This document shows positions 1 to 10,161 of a stretch of 64,000 bases of DNA, piece after piece. Numbering within the stretch: the first letter of the stretch is position 1; each line of letters starts with the position of its first letter. The notes under the pieces were generated by a model, which did no database searches, had not been told where the DNA came from, and worked only from the letters and a program-made list of their open reading frames with translations. The stretch is from Fodinibius sediminis (lineage in GTDB: Bacteria > Bacteroidota > Rhodothermia > Balneolales > Balneolaceae): contig NZ_FXTH01000009.1 of assembly GCF_900182555.1 (NCBI RefSeq), forward strand, positions 124,001-188,000, given 5' to 3'. A program made the translations under genes and the position numbers.

Positions 1-1139
1 ATTCAACGCTGGCTACAGATAATTTACACGGCAGCCTGTATTACCGCAGTACCCAGCGCATGTTGCAGCGGACGGCCGATTCCACCTCCTACAACATCAG
101 CTCGCTGGGTCTGACGACTCGTAAATGGTGGTCAGCCGGCCTGTTGGACATGGAAGGGGGGATCACCTATGAATATTTTTTAAATCGCGAACAGCACCCC
201 GCCGGCGTTCTCGCCACCGGTAACTGGGGGCTGCTGGAAGCGGAAGCTAAAACATCGGTACATCCCGCATCCTTTGTGACGCTACGGGTCGATGGTGCTT
301 TAAAAACGCGCAGTGACGGTTTCAGCGGTCATCGACTTAATGGAGTCCTCGACTTTGACATAGGTAAATTTGCTCTGACGGCAGGCTTATCCTCAGGTTC
401 TCTGATGCCCACCCCCCAGCAGCTGTACTGGAGATCAGGGGCCTTTAGTGGAAATCCCGGACTCTCGAATGAAGACATACAGGAAGGGCGGGCACAGCTG
501 ACCTATCATTTCACCCCAGGCACTCGACTAGGTATTCGCGTACAGCACAAGGACATAACGAATGGTCTGATGGTAGATGCCTCTTCCATATCCAACAACC
601 TTGATAATTTTAAACCTGGCCCAACCATAGGAGCAGACAGCATTTTTATCAATGTGAACAGTTATGCATCGCAATCTGCCGCCGCTTTTTTTGACTGGGA
701 TGCCCCCCATTTTGAATTTAACGGATCTGCGACCCTTCACCAGTTTACAAACCCTACTTTTGCCCCGGATCAGGCCATACCGATGTCAGCACAGCAACGA
801 TTCTGGATAAAGGCAGGGGCCTATTGGAAAGGATACCTATTTGATCGAGCGACCTATGTTAAAGCGGGGCTTTCAGGCATGCTAACCCCCTTTCGCTATC
901 AGGCGGACCACTACAATCCCGAACTGGATTACTGGCTTCCGGTAAGCAGCGACCAGCGGCTGCCTGCCTTCAACCGCCTGGACCTGGACATTTCAGCACG
1001 TGTACGGTCAATTATGTTTGTTATGCGCTGGCAAAATATACTTGATGATGTAAGCCAGCCGGGCTACTTTGAGACGGCCGGATACCCCATGTCTCAGCGG
1101 AAATTCCTTTTCGGGGTTCGTGCTTTATTCAGAAACTAA
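1..1139 (+). CDS. Outer-membrane beta-barrel, C-terminal part of a TonB-dependent receptor-like protein (5' truncated)
   Basis: The reading frame is open to the left edge, so the start lies outside the window and the ATG at 60 is internal. The visible part of about 378 residues is rich in alternating aromatic/polar strands and ends in a short strand with the terminal residues FRN. Segments such as 'TGYP'-like turns and 'FVMRWQNILDD' resemble the last strands of TonB-dependent receptors of Bacteroidota. Only barrel is seen; plug and TonB box would be upstream. It is followed 12 nt later by ftsX on the same strand. Substrate cannot be inferred. Confidence 0.7.
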   Translation, partial: STLATDNLHGSLYYRSTQRMLQRTADSTSYNISSLGLTTRKWWSAGLLDMEGGITYEYFLNREQHPAGVLATGNWGLLEAEAKTSVHPASFVTLRVDGALKTRSDGFSGHRLNGVLDFDIGKFALTAGLSSGSLMPTPQQLYWRSGAFSGNPGLSNEDIQEGRAQLTYHFTPGTRLGIRVQHKDITNGLMVDASSISNNLDNFKPGPTIGADSIFINVNSYASQSAAAFFDWDAPHFEFNGSATLHQFTNPTFAPDQAIPMSAQQRFWIKAGAYWKGYLFDRATYVKAGLSGMLTPFRYQADHYNPELDYWLPVSSDQRLPAFNRLDLDISARVRSIMFVMRWQNILDDVSQPGYFETAGYPMSQRKFLFGVRALFRN

Positions 1140-1151
1140 CGAGTACTTTTT

Positions 1152-2036
1152 ATGAGCTTAGGATATGTTATAAAAGAAGGATTTGCAGGATTCAGACGCG
1201 CCCGGCTGGCTTCTTTTACTGCCGTGTTTTCTCTTTTTGTGGCGATTTTGTTGCTGGGCGTACTGGCGCGGGTCTCCTATAATGCTTATGAAGTAGCCCA
1301 GTCTCTGAAACAATCCATTGATATTGAAGTTTTTCTCAATGAGATTGATGATAACAGCCTTCACAATCTCAGGACAACTCTCGAAGAGGAAGAGCTGGTA
1401 CAGGAGGTGACCTATATCTCGCAAGACAGCGCTGCCGCAATCTTTAAGGACGAATTCGGGACCGGTGCCGCAGCCATGGCGGAGCTTAATTTTCTACCGG
1501 CCTCCTTTCGGCTGGTCATGACATCCGATACGGATATCGGGCGCATCGACAGCCTGGTCTCTGAAATTGAAACATATGAAAGCGTTGATGAAGTGCGATT
1601 TAATCAGCAGCTGCTGCAGATGATGGAGCAGCGCTTTCAAACCGTCGCAACAGCCGGCGGGGGACTGGGAGTACTTATTCTGCTGGCCGCCTTAATCCTG
1701 GTATTCAACACCATTCGCCTGACGATCTATGCCAAGCGTGACCTTATCAAGGCCATGAAACTGGTCGGAGCCACAAACGGATTCATCCGCAGACCCTTTG
1801 TGGTGGAGGGCGTAATACAGGGGACAATAGCGGGGATTCTGGCGATGGGGGTGATGTACCTCGTTTTTCACTTTGTCCTTCCGCAGTATGTTCCTCAGTT
1901 CGGCATCCTGGCCTGGCCCTTTGGACGCTGGTATTACCTGAGCGGAGCTATGCTGTTTCTTTCGATCTTTATGGGATACTGGGGAAGCCAGTGGGCCGCA
2001 CGAAAATTCATAAAGCAGACTTCGATCTCGCAGTAA
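1152..2036 (+). CDS. ftsX: Cell division protein FtsX (ABC transporter permease-like)
   Basis: FtsX is the membrane partner of the FtsE ATPase and links the divisome to peptidoglycan hydrolases. The 294-residue protein has the family plan: a cytoplasmic N-terminus (KEGFAGFRRARLAS), TM1 at about 22-44, a periplasmic domain to about 160, then three TM segments (about 168-188, 217-245 and 260-282). The motif 'RLTIYAKRDLIKAMKLVGAT' after TM2 is typical of FtsX. No ftsE lies beside it in the window. It ends 5 bp before the convergent NYN gene. Confidence 0.9.
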   Translation: MSLGYVIKEGFAGFRRARLASFTAVFSLFVAILLLGVLARVSYNAYEVAQSLKQSIDIEVFLNEIDDNSLHNLRTTLEEEELVQEVTYISQDSAAAIFKDEFGTGAAAMAELNFLPASFRLVMTSDTDIGRIDSLVSEIETYESVDEVRFNQQLLQMMEQRFQTVATAGGGLGVLILLAALILVFNTIRLTIYAKRDLIKAMKLVGATNGFIRRPFVVEGVIQGTIAGILAMGVMYLVFHFVLPQYVPQFGILAWPFGRWYYLSGAMLFLSIFMGYWGSQWAARKFIKQTSISQ

Positions 2037-2041
2037 ACCCG

Positions 2042-2785
2042 TTATTTTCGCTTGTCTTTTACATAAATAACCGCTGCATGGCCCTGTCCGGTTGAGCGTT
2101 CCTCTATTTCAAAGAGCTTAATCGCCTGCACCAGCTCACCGAGTTTGCGATAGCCGTAATTACGGGGATCGAACTCCGGCGACTGTTTGGCGATATAACT
2201 TCCAACCTGCCCCAGATGGGCCCATCCGTTTTCGTCCGATGAGGCTTCAATTGCATTACGCATGAGATTCACAAGCTTGGTATCCTGTTTTAGTTCAATC
2301 GTACTCATCCGTCGGAAGGTAGCCTCCTTGTCCGGTTCCTCCTCGCTTCGCAGCACTTCGGTAAAGATGAATTTGTCACAGGCCGCCACAAATGGGTCAG
2401 GCGTCTTTTTCTCTCCGAAGCCATACACCATGAGGCCCGATTCCCGGATGCGGGTGGCCAGTTTGGTAAAATCGCTGTCACTTGAGACGATACAAAAGCC
2501 ATCAAAGCGTTCGGTATAAAGCAAATCCATGGCATCAATGATCATGGCACTGTCGGTTGCATTCTTGCCGCTGGTATACCCAAATTGCTGAATAGGCTGA
2601 AGAGAAAACTGCAGCAGGTGGTCCTTCCAGCTTCTGAGTTTGGTCGAGGTCCAGTCTCCATAGATGCGTTTGACGTTAGCTGTACCGTATTTGGCGATTT
2701 CCGCCAGGAGTCCTTCAATGATGGAAGGCTGGGCGTTATCGGCATCAATAAGCACTGCCAGCTTGGTATTTGAGTTCGATTCCAT
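2042..2785 (-). CDS. NYN-domain putative RNase with C-terminal OST-HTH/LOTUS domain (LabA/DUF88 type)
   Basis: Residues about 8-145 form a NYN (PIN-like) nuclease domain, with the acidic metal-binding positions visible in LIDADN, the aspartate of NATDSAMIIDAMD and SSDSDF. Residues about 165-240 form a winged OST-HTH/LOTUS domain (GWAHLGQVGSYI ... YGYRKLGELV). Proteins of this architecture are predicted single-strand RNA nucleases; the physiological target is unknown. It is a lone gene, convergent with ftsX and divergent from the pst operon, so its promoter shares the 2786-3014 interval with pstS. Confidence 0.85.
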   Translation of the reverse strand: MESNSNTKLAVLIDADNAQPSIIEGLLAEIAKYGTANVKRIYGDWTSTKLRSWKDHLLQFSLQPIQQFGYTSGKNATDSAMIIDAMDLLYTERFDGFCIVSSDSDFTKLATRIRESGLMVYGFGEKKTPDPFVAACDKFIFTEVLRSEEEPDKEATFRRMSTIELKQDTKLVNLMRNAIEASSDENGWAHLGQVGSYIAKQSPEFDPRNYGYRKLGELVQAIKLFEIEERSTGQGHAAVIYVKDKRK

Positions 2786-2903
2786 GGATAGTTGAAATAA
2801 GATGGGTTATTAAGTTTATTGGGTATAAGGTACAAGAAAAAGACCACATTCCCAGATCAAGACTCTATTGATTTATGGAGCTGAATGACCAGGAATGAAA
2901 TTC

Positions 2904-2920
2904 TTAACATTGAGTTAACA
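2904..2920 (+). promoter_or_regulatory. Candidate Pho box upstream of pstS (TTAACA-N5-TTAACA)
   Basis: Two perfect TTAACA hexamers at 2904-2909 and 2915-2920 are spaced 11 bp start to start, about 95-110 bp before the pstS start. Direct hexamer repeats with an 11-bp period are the established layout of PhoP/PhoB boxes. The next expected positions (2893 and 2926) match only weakly. No phoB/phoR gene is in the window. The same bases also read as an inverted TTAAC/GTTAA pair. Confidence 0.5.
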
Positions 2921-3014
2921 AAAGTCTCATTTTTTTCGATTACATTGTGGCATCGAAAGAAGACAGCACGCTAATCACATACTAGTAATGTTTCAACTCT
3001 AAATATCTGAGATA

Positions 3015-3962
3015 ATGGTTAAACAATATGCAGCTCTTTTCCTGTTAAGTGGCCTCTTCCTTACTTCCTGCGGGTCAGGTGGGAGTGACACCAAAGAAAT
3101 TCAAATTGATGGCTCGAGTACTGTCTTCCCCATTACCGAGGCTGTTGCGGAGGAATTCAGGGCTGAAGCCCCAGATACCCGGGTTACCGTTGGTGTTTCC
3201 GGGACAGGAGGGGGGTTCCAGAAGTTTTTGCGTGGCGAAACGGATATTAATGACGCCTCGCGGGAAATTAAACCGAGTGAAATCAAGACCGCAGAAGAAA
3301 AGGGCGTTGACTATGTTCGACTCTCAGTAGCATACGATGGCCTGGCGGTGGTCGTCAATCCTGAAAATGACTGGGTTGATCATTTCACGGTTGATGAACT
3401 CAAAAAAATCTGGGAGCCTTCGGCCCAGGGTGAAATTAATCGATGGAGTGATGTGCGCGAGGACTGGCCCGATGAAGAACTTCACTTGTTTGGTCCCGGC
3501 GTTGCTTCCGGCACGTACGATTACTTTACCGAGGCCATTGTAGGCGAAAGTGGATCCAGCCGTGGTGATTTTACGGCCAGCGAGGACGATAATGTTCTTG
3601 TCCAGGGCGTGAGCACCGACCAGTATTCGCTCGGCTTCTTTGGACTTGCCTATTTTGAGGAAAATGCGGATAAGTTAAGACTTGTGCCCGTGGTAAATGA
3701 CCAGGGAAACCCTGTCGAGCCCAGCCTTGAGACCGTATCCAATGGAAGCTATAATCCGCTCTCGCGCCCCCTCTTTATTTATGTCAGCAAGCAGGCCGCC
3801 CAGCGCCAGAGCGTGCAGCAGTTTGTTAATTTCTATCTGGATGAAGCGCCCATGCTCTCCAAACAGATCGGTTATGTCCCAATGCCCGATTCTGCTTATG
3901 CCGCCCAGAAAGAAAAATTCCGCAAATTTTCTGCGGCCACCGATTCTGTTTCAGCAAATTAG
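3015..3962 (+). CDS. pstS: Phosphate ABC transporter substrate-binding lipoprotein PstS
   Basis: This 315-residue protein captures phosphate outside the inner membrane for the PstCAB transporter. The N-terminus is a lipoprotein signal with lipobox LTSC, cysteine at residue 19. The phosphate-site motif [18 protein letters not shown] is present near residue 30, and [10 protein letters not shown] with ASREI follows about 40 residues later, as in the PstS family; a second ligand loop, VASGTYDYF, is near residue 165. First gene of the pst cluster, preceded by a candidate Pho box and followed by an intrinsic terminator. Confidence 0.95.
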   Translation: MVKQYAALFLLSGLFLTSCGSGGSDTKEIQIDGSSTVFPITEAVAEEFRAEAPDTRVTVGVSGTGGGFQKFLRGETDINDASREIKPSEIKTAEEKGVDYVRLSVAYDGLAVVVNPENDWVDHFTVDELKKIWEPSAQGEINRWSDVREDWPDEELHLFGPGVASGTYDYFTEAIVGESGSSRGDFTASEDDNVLVQGVSTDQYSLGFFGLAYFEENADKLRLVPVVNDQGNPVEPSLETVSNGSYNPLSRPLFIYVSKQAAQRQSVQQFVNFYLDEAPMLSKQIGYVPMPDSAYAAQKEKFRKFSAATDSVSAN

Positions 3963-3973
3963 GGTTACTAACG

Positions 3974-4004
3974 GGATGACCCAGGCAAAGGCGTCATCCT
4001 TTTT
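3974..4004 (+). terminator. Intrinsic terminator / attenuator between pstS and pstC
   Basis: GGATGAC (3974-3980) pairs perfectly with GTCATCC (3993-3999) around a 12-nt loop, followed at once by a run of T. The position directly after the pstS stop and 19 nt before pstC suggests partial termination, giving more binding protein than permease. Structure is seen; the function is inferred. Confidence 0.7.
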
Positions 4005-4022
4005 AGTTTATATCACTGAACC

Positions 4023-4898
4023 ATGCGGGTAAAAGAAAAAATTATTGAGAAAGTGCTGGCGGCCTGTGCGCTGGTCACCGTTTTAACGACGCTGGGGATC
4101 ATCCTTATCCTGGCGGTTGAAGCCTTCGTTTTTTTCCAGGATGTCTCCATACTGGAGTTTCTGACCTCCACACAATGGACGCCCTTGTTTACGGAAAAAA
4201 ATTACGGCATCCTCCCGCTGCTGTCAGGGACAGCACTGACGACGCTCATTGCCATTACTGTGGCTCTGCCGGTAGGATTGACCATCGCCGTTTATTTGAA
4301 CGAATATGCCCATGAAAGGGTCCGGAAAGTCTTGAAGCCGATGCTGGAAATCCTGGCTGTAGTACCGACGGTCGTCTACGGTTTTTTTGCACTAATGATC
4401 GTCACCCCCTTCCTTAAGACCTTTATACCGGGTCTGGCTGGCTTTAACGCCTTGTCACCGGGTATCGTGATGGGCATTATGATTATTCCCTTTGTTTCAT
4501 CACTCAGTGAAGATGCCCTGAGTTCGGTACCGAATTCGCTTCGACAAGCCTCATTTGGGATGGGGTCGACAAAATTTCAGACGGCCTTTCGGGTGATGGT
4601 TCCCGCGGCTTCCTCCGGCATTATCGTTTCAGCTATCCTTGCTATTTCCCGTGCCATCGGCGAGACGATGATTGTTGCTATTGCTGCAGGTCAGCAGCCT
4701 CGGTTTACCTTTGATCCCACCGTGCCCATAGAAACCATTACAGCTTATATTGTTCAGGTTAGCATGGGGGATGTACCCTATGGGTCTATCGCCTATAAAA
4801 CTATTTTTGCAGCCGGCATCACCTTGTTCATATTCACCTTCATCCTGAATAACATCAGTTACTGGATAAAGACTAAATACCAGGAAAAATATGAATAA
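4023..4898 (+). CDS. pstC: Phosphate ABC transporter permease PstC
   Basis: One of the two membrane subunits of the high-affinity phosphate importer. The 291 residues carry six hydrophobic segments (first at about 10-34) and a BPD-type permease domain with the EAA-like cytoplasmic loop [20 protein letters not shown], which docks on PstB. The motif [13 protein letters not shown] is characteristic of PstC. It overlaps pstA by 8 bp, implying translational coupling. Confidence 0.93.
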   Translation: MRVKEKIIEKVLAACALVTVLTTLGIILILAVEAFVFFQDVSILEFLTSTQWTPLFTEKNYGILPLLSGTALTTLIAITVALPVGLTIAVYLNEYAHERVRKVLKPMLEILAVVPTVVYGFFALMIVTPFLKTFIPGLAGFNALSPGIVMGIMIIPFVSSLSEDALSSVPNSLRQASFGMGSTKFQTAFRVMVPAASSGIIVSAILAISRAIGETMIVAIAAGQQPRFTFDPTVPIETITAYIVQVSMGDVPYGSIAYKTIFAAGITLFIFTFILNNISYWIKTKYQEKYE

Positions 4899-5748
4899 AG
4901 TCAATACAAGCAGATTTAAAGATAAGGCCTTCAGAAGACTTGGAATGGTTGTTACGGTTTCATGCCTGCTTATACTGGCCGTCTTTGTTGGCTTCGTGCT
5001 GTATATGGGGCTGGACCGTCTCAGCTGGGAATTTTTGATGAGCCTGCCTTCCCGCTTCGCCGATCAATCCGGAATATATACTGCCTGGATCGGGAGCATC
5101 TGGGTATTGGTGTTGACAACCCTGATTTCATTTCCACTGGGAGTGGGCGCCGGTATTTATCTGGAAGAATACGGCAAAAAAAACAAGCTGGCTACTTTCC
5201 TGGAGATTAACATTGCCAATCTTGCAGGTGTGCCGTCCATCATTTATGGTCTGCTAGGCCTGGAGGTATTCGTGCGTATCATGCAAATGGGGAACAGTAT
5301 CCTTGCCGGTGCCTTGACGCTGGCGCTTCTGATTCTCCCGATTATCATTGTCTCCACCCGCGAGTCGCTGCGGGCCGTGCCCAGTTCCATCCGTGATGCC
5401 TCCAACGCTCTGGGGGCTTCAAAATGGCAGACCATCTGGAATCAGGTACTGCCCGCTTCCTTTGGGGGCATATTGACCGGGGTTATACTAGCTCTATCGC
5501 GGGCTGTCGGAGAAACTGCTCCCCTCATTGTGGTTGGCGCCCTGGCTTATGTCCCCTTCGCACCGAGGGGTCCGCTGGATGAATTTACCGTACTGCCCAT
5601 TCAAATTTTCAATTGGGTGTCCCGACCCCAGCACGAATTTGTGATTAATGCAGCCGCCGCCATTATAGTGCTTCTTCTGATAACCTTTGTGATGAACGGT
5701 ATCGCCGTTTACCTGCGCAACAGGTGGCAAAGCAAAATGAAATGGTAA
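4891..5748 (+). CDS. pstA: Phosphate ABC transporter permease PstA
   Basis: Second membrane subunit of the Pst importer, 285 residues and six predicted TM segments. The permease loop [20 protein letters not shown] is the EAA-type contact with PstB, and [19 protein letters not shown] is the matching PstA motif. The start overlaps the end of pstC by 8 bp. pstB follows after 38 nt. Confidence 0.93.
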   Translation: MNKVNTSRFKDKAFRRLGMVVTVSCLLILAVFVGFVLYMGLDRLSWEFLMSLPSRFADQSGIYTAWIGSIWVLVLTTLISFPLGVGAGIYLEEYGKKNKLATFLEINIANLAGVPSIIYGLLGLEVFVRIMQMGNSILAGALTLALLILPIIIVSTRESLRAVPSSIRDASNALGASKWQTIWNQVLPASFGGILTGVILALSRAVGETAPLIVVGALAYVPFAPRGPLDEFTVLPIQIFNWVSRPQHEFVINAAAAIIVLLLITFVMNGIAVYLRNRWQSKMKW

Positions 5749-5786
5749 ATATCATAGTAATTATTTCAATATAGACCGGTAAGAAG

Positions 5787-6617
5787 ATGGAGTCAGAGAC
5801 CCAAAATCCGAATCCCAAGGCAAGCAAGGTAGAGACCAAGCCGAAGATGGATTCCAAAGATCAGTCCTTTAAACTTCAGGCCAATAATGTGGATGTTTTT
5901 TACGGCGATTTCCAAGCCATAAAGAATATCAGCCTGGACATCCTTGAGCGTTCCATAACAGCCTTTATCGGCCCGTCAGGCTGTGGAAAATCCACCTTCC
6001 TGCGCCTGTTTAATCGCATGAATGATTATATCGACGGCTTCCACATGGAGGGAGAGATCTCTCTCGACAAACAGGATATCTATGATCCCTCGATAAAGGT
6101 GGAAGAGCTTCGTAAAACCGTTGGCATGGTCTTTCAAAAACCCAACCCTTTCCCCAAGTCCATTTACGAAAACGTGGCCTATGGACTGCGTATACAGGGC
6201 ATCAAGGATGAAGATTTTATAGAAAAACGGGTCGTAGAGTCGCTAAAACAGGCTACACTTTTCAGTGAAATTAAAGACGATCTCGATAAACAGGCCCTGG
6301 CTCTTTCGGGGGGACAACAGCAGCGCTTGTGTATTGCCCGGGCGTTGGCAGTCAAGCCTTCTGTACTGCTCATGGATGAGCCCACTTCTGCGCTGGACCC
6401 TATTTCATCGGGGAAAATAGAAGACCTTGTACATGAACTTAAAAAGAATTACACCATTGTTATTGTGACCCATAATATGCAGCAGGCCGGACGAGTGAGT
6501 GACAATACAGCTTTCCTCTACATGGGGGAATTAATTGAATATGGCGATACCCAGAAAATATTCACCAATCCTGAAAAAGATCGCACACAGAATTATATTA
6601 CCGGCAGGTTTGGATGA
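5787..6617 (+). CDS. pstB: Phosphate ABC transporter ATP-binding protein PstB
   Basis: ATPase of the Pst importer. Walker A is GPSGCGKST at residues 62-70, the Q-loop is in [10 protein letters not shown], the signature is LSGGQQQR, Walker B is [12 protein letters not shown], and the H-loop is VTHNM. At 276 residues it is about 20 longer than usual because of a charged N-terminal extension; the ATG at 5847 would give the usual length, and neither start has a clear ribosome binding site. phoU follows 43 nt downstream. Confidence 0.95.
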   Translation: MESETQNPNPKASKVETKPKMDSKDQSFKLQANNVDVFYGDFQAIKNISLDILERSITAFIGPSGCGKSTFLRLFNRMNDYIDGFHMEGEISLDKQDIYDPSIKVEELRKTVGMVFQKPNPFPKSIYENVAYGLRIQGIKDEDFIEKRVVESLKQATLFSEIKDDLDKQALALSGGQQQRLCIARALAVKPSVLLMDEPTSALDPISSGKIEDLVHELKKNYTIVIVTHNMQQAGRVSDNTAFLYMGELIEYGDTQKIFTNPEKDRTQNYITGRFG

Positions 6618-6660
6618 TCATAACCGTTCATAAAAGAGGGATTAATTAAATTATCAGCAG

Positions 6661-7353
6661 ATGTCACATTTAGAAAATGAAATAAAGTTATTGAAGGATA
6701 ACATTCTGGAATTGATGTTCCTTGTTAAAAATCAGCTTGAGAAAGGACACCGGGCCCTCGATGATTTTGATGAAGAGCTCGCCCACGAAATCATCGCCAA
6801 CGAGAAGCGAGTAGACAGCCTGGAACTTACCATCGACCGGGACTGTGAAAATCTGTTGGCCCTTCACAATCCGGTGGCGGTGGATCTGCGGTTCGTAATG
6901 GCGGCGTTCAAGATCAATTCCGATCTCGAAAGGGTAGGGGACCATGCCAACAGCATTGCCAACTACATTACGGATTTTGGTGCCCCTGTTGAGGAGGAAA
7001 TCATGAAGATTATGCGCATTGATGAGATGTACGAGACATCCATCAAGATGATGAGCAATGTGTTTAATGCCTTTATCACCGAAGATACCGATCTTGCCCG
7101 CAAGGTCTTTAAGCTTGACAAAAAACTGAACGAAATTAACCGGGAGGTTTCTTCCGTCACCACTAAACTCATCCAGAAGAATATTGAAGAGACCCAGAAC
7201 TACCTCTATCTCTTTTCCATCATTCGTAAACTGGAACGGGTCGGTGATCTGACCAAAAATATTGCCGAAGAACTCATCTTCTATATCGAAGCCAAGGTCT
7301 TGAAACACCAGAAGATGAAGTCAAAAAACAATAATGGCGGCAACGATAGCTAA
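6661..7353 (+). CDS. phoU: Phosphate signalling/transport regulator PhoU
   Basis: PhoU binds the Pst transporter and damps the phosphate-starvation sensor kinase. The 230-residue all-helical protein shows the two PhoU repeats, each with its metal-binding E/D motif: SDLERVGDHANSIANYI near residue 88 and RKLERVGDLTKNIAEELIF near residue 188. Last gene of the core pst operon; a 9-bp inverted repeat separates it from the porin gene. Confidence 0.93.
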   Translation: MSHLENEIKLLKDNILELMFLVKNQLEKGHRALDDFDEELAHEIIANEKRVDSLELTIDRDCENLLALHNPVAVDLRFVMAAFKINSDLERVGDHANSIANYITDFGAPVEEEIMKIMRIDEMYETSIKMMSNVFNAFITEDTDLARKVFKLDKKLNEINREVSSVTTKLIQKNIEETQNYLYLFSIIRKLERVGDLTKNIAEELIFYIEAKVLKHQKMKSKNNNGGNDS

Positions 7354-7376
7354 CAAACTCTTACTGTAACATTCAG

Positions 7377-7424
7377 CAACCTGCCGGAGTTGAGCCAAGT
7401 ACCTTACCGCATTTAGGCAGGTTG
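7377..7424. repeat. Perfect 9-bp inverted repeat between phoU and the porin gene
   Basis: CAACCTGCC (7377-7385) and GGCAGGTTG (7416-7424) are exact reverse complements 30 nt apart. No T-run follows, so it is not a classical terminator. It could be a leader hairpin of the porin mRNA, about 50 nt before the start codon, or an operator. Confidence 0.4.
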
Positions 7425-7474
7425 GAACATATACGGTCAAAAATCAGCACACATACATCTACACTTCTACAATT

Positions 7475-8515
7475 ATGAAAAAACGGATAGCATTATTATG
7501 CGCAGCACTTTTTTGTCTTTATTTACCCACCGCCCTTGCCCAGGTTTCCGTCGGCGACAGCGGAACGCTGACCGGCCGGGTTTTTACCGATTATTATTGG
7601 ATGGCCCAAAACCACGACAGCGATCTTGAGGGAAAAAACGGCTTTTGGATGCGGCGGATCTATCTCACCTACGAGCGCTCCTTCAGCGAAGCTTTCTCCA
7701 GCAGAGTTCGTCTTGAGATGAATTCTGCAGGGGATTTTTCTACAAGCGCAGAAATGATTCCCAATGTCAAGGATGCATACTTGAAGTGGCAAAACGACCG
7801 TCACCAGATCCTGGCAGGCATTTCCTCAACACCAACCTTCGGCTTGACCGAAGATGTCTGGGGATACCGATCCATTGAAAAGTCGCCCCAGGACCTGTAT
7901 GACTTTGGAAGTTCGCGCGATTTTGGGCTTTCATTCAAAGGGAGTTTTGACAACGATGAGCGCCTCAACTACCACTTTTTCGTTGGTAACGGCAATAGCA
8001 ACAAACCTGAAGTGGATAAGGGCAAAAAAGTGATGGTTTCCCTGGGGTACTATCTCACCGAACATCTTGTTATAGAAGGCTATGCCGACTTGAATGATCA
8101 GGAAAACCAGGATATTAAAACAGCACAAGTTTTTGCCGGTTACCAGTCCGAAACGTTTAATCTTGGAGCCCTTTATTCCTTTCAGCACCGCGAGTCTGAC
8201 ATCATAGGAGGCGATCCCACCACGGAACTGGACCTGGTCTCTGTTTTCAGTAACATGCGACTCCATGACAGCCTGAAGGGCTTCTTGCGGGTAGATCATA
8301 TGTTTGACCCGTATCCGGGGGGAAGTGAAAATTCGTATATTCCATTTGCTGAAAATGTAGAATCAACCTTTATCGTGGGAGGGCTGGATATTTTACTGGA
8401 GGAGCAGATCCACCTGATGCCCAATATTGAGGCCGTGACCTATGGCGAAGACAGTACAGGTGAGAGGCCGGACATGGATCTTATTCCCCGAATAACATTG
8501 TCATATAATTTCTAG
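7475..8515 (+). CDS. OprO/OprP-type porin, probably phosphate-selective
   Basis: The 346-residue protein has a clear signal peptide (KKRIALLCAALFCLYLPTALAQ) and a beta-barrel body ending in the aromatic residue of ITLSYNF, the usual signal for outer-membrane insertion. Strand patterns such as GFWMRRIYLTYERSFSE and LGALYSFQHRES resemble the phosphate-selective porin O/P family, though it is shorter than Pseudomonas OprP. Its place behind pst-phoU supports a role in bringing phosphate across the outer membrane; selectivity itself is inferred. Confidence 0.75.
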   Translation: MKKRIALLCAALFCLYLPTALAQVSVGDSGTLTGRVFTDYYWMAQNHDSDLEGKNGFWMRRIYLTYERSFSEAFSSRVRLEMNSAGDFSTSAEMIPNVKDAYLKWQNDRHQILAGISSTPTFGLTEDVWGYRSIEKSPQDLYDFGSSRDFGLSFKGSFDNDERLNYHFFVGNGNSNKPEVDKGKKVMVSLGYYLTEHLVIEGYADLNDQENQDIKTAQVFAGYQSETFNLGALYSFQHRESDIIGGDPTTELDLVSVFSNMRLHDSLKGFLRVDHMFDPYPGGSENSYIPFAENVESTFIVGGLDILLEEQIHLMPNIEAVTYGEDSTGERPDMDLIPRITLSYNF

Positions 8516-8521
8516 TTAATT

Positions 8522-8560
8522 TCTGTAAGTTATTTTATATAAATGACTTACAGATTTTCT
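8522..8560. terminator. Terminator hairpin between convergent porin and fasciclin genes
   Basis: TCTGTAAGT (8522-8530) pairs with ACTTACAGA (8546-8554) around a 15-nt AT-rich loop and is followed by TTTTCTT. It lies between two convergent stop codons and can serve the porin; A-rich flanks allow weaker use on the other strand. Confidence 0.6.
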
Positions 8561-8572
8561 TACATTTATTTC

Positions 8573-9028
8573 CTATTGTATGACACCGTCAATAACATGA
8601 ATGACGCCATTATCCGCCTGGATATTACTTTCCATGAGCGGGTAATTTTCAATGGAGAGGCCGCTGTTGTTTAGCTGGGCAACTTCTACCGTAAGGCCGC
8701 TCAGGCAGGTAATTTTCGACATATACTGCAAACTCCGTTTGGTCGCTTTACCCGTGATAATATGGTTCAGCAGTAATTGAGAATTATTCTGCTCGCTTGC
8801 GGAAATACGGTTAAACGCGCTGTTTGACGGTGCAAAGACCGTAAACGAACCCTTGTTGCGATCCAGGCGATCATCCAGACCTGCACGTTCGATGGCAGCT
8901 GCAAAGTCTGATGTTTGCCCATTGCTCTTTAAAACCTCCAGAACACTTTGGCCGTGGGCTGCACTAAAAAAACCCATTGCGAGCAGGAGCAACAAAGCGC
9001 TAACGCATTTTCTGTAACCTTTTATCAT
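8573..9028 (-). CDS. Secreted single fasciclin (FAS1)-domain protein
   Basis: The 151 residues comprise a signal peptide (cleavage near AAHGQ) and one FAS1 domain. The two family motifs are visible: FTVFAPSNSAFNRI (H1, about residue 63) and the C-terminal NGVIHVIDGVI (H2). FAS1 domains mediate extracellular adhesion; the partner is unknown. Single gene, convergent with the porin, with a long non-coding stretch upstream. Confidence 0.88.
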   Translation of the reverse strand: MIKGYRKCVSALLLLLAMGFFSAAHGQSVLEVLKSNGQTSDFAAAIERAGLDDRLDRNKGSFTVFAPSNSAFNRISASEQNNSQLLLNHIITGKATKRSLQYMSKITCLSGLTVEVAQLNNSGLSIENYPLMESNIQADNGVIHVIDGVIQ

Positions 9029-10161
9029 AATTTCTGCCTATTTTAACATTTTCAGCTTAAAAACGTCTTACAGTCCAATCTATTCTGCATCAATAATATC
9101 ATTAATTTATTTAGATCCCAATATCAATCTGTTGTATCCCTATAGTCCATTTCAGTTCCCGATCTTGGCAATTATTCGCTCCCAGGCCCAAGAATGATAC
9201 ATATTACCATAAATAGGCAACCCTTACCCTTATGATTTGTTTTAAGGCTCTTAAATGGAAAATTTGCATTTAATCATCGTTTAATGGATTTAGAGGGTGT
9301 TTTTAGATCATCAATGGGTTCAAATATGAACTTTCCGGGCTGCTAATGTGATCTGGGGACATTCCAGGTGGAAATTATGCTGGACTCACATAGGTTTTTG
9401 GGAAGAATAAGGGGAGCCACCAATTTATCAAATATATAGTTATGGCGTGTCCACCAGCAGAATTATCAAATTTAATTGTTGAACTCTAAACATTTACTGT
9501 GATACAGCATCTGTCAATCATCTCAAAACATATAATGGATTGCTTTTAATGAATGATCGGACTATCCAAATTAAGACTAAATATCTGTACGAATAGCCGT
9601 GATTTCATCAACATACTTTTATTAAAGTGGTTGTCACGTTTTATCCAACCGGGAGGCGCTTTATATTTATGAAGCATCTTTAAGCCAGTCTGTGTTCAAT
9701 GCAACAGTAATTTGTCGTATAATATATATTATGTAAAATAGAAATAGAGATCTAAGTAAATCCTCCTAAGATGTACGGTCTTACATCTTTAACATCTATC
9801 GATGATATCACTGGCCATGCAGAATAAAATAAATGAATACTCAACCAGAATAATTTTCAGACCTTTCTCCCCCCCCCTTTACTTAATGGATCTGTGTGAT
9901 AAATGAGAATTAGCCAGGAATCGATGGGTAAATAGAATAATAAAATGTTACCAATCAATTTCTACCATTTTATTGCCAACTGCTATCTGTATTACTGCAT
10001 CCTCTCCAGTCTATTATATTGTATATAGAGATGTTAGTTTTTTTGTCTTAATTAACTGCAATCCAAAAATTGCATGGTCATCCTATATGGGATAACTTGT
10101 CTTCGACAAATTGTGGATCATAAACTCACGGCAATAGGTCTAGCGAGTTTATAAAAAATCA
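9029..10161. other. 1.1-kb AT-rich non-coding gap with a C9 tract
   Basis: No reading frame with plausible composition was found on either strand, and no tRNA-like T-loop. It holds the upstream regions of the fasciclin gene and of the duplicated lipoprotein gene. A run of nine C lies at 9869-9877, about 340 bp before the lipoprotein start. Its length and composition set it apart from the compact pst region. Confidence 0.6.

Noticed and set aside
6688-7308. 206-codon minus-strand frame opposite phoU
   Set aside because: It is a codon-shadow of phoU, which has clear family motifs on the plus strand.
9869-9877. C9 tract as a phase-variable promoter element for the duplicated lipoprotein gene
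   Set aside because: It is about 340 bp from the nearest start codon, too far for promoter spacing; kept only as a note in the gap entry.
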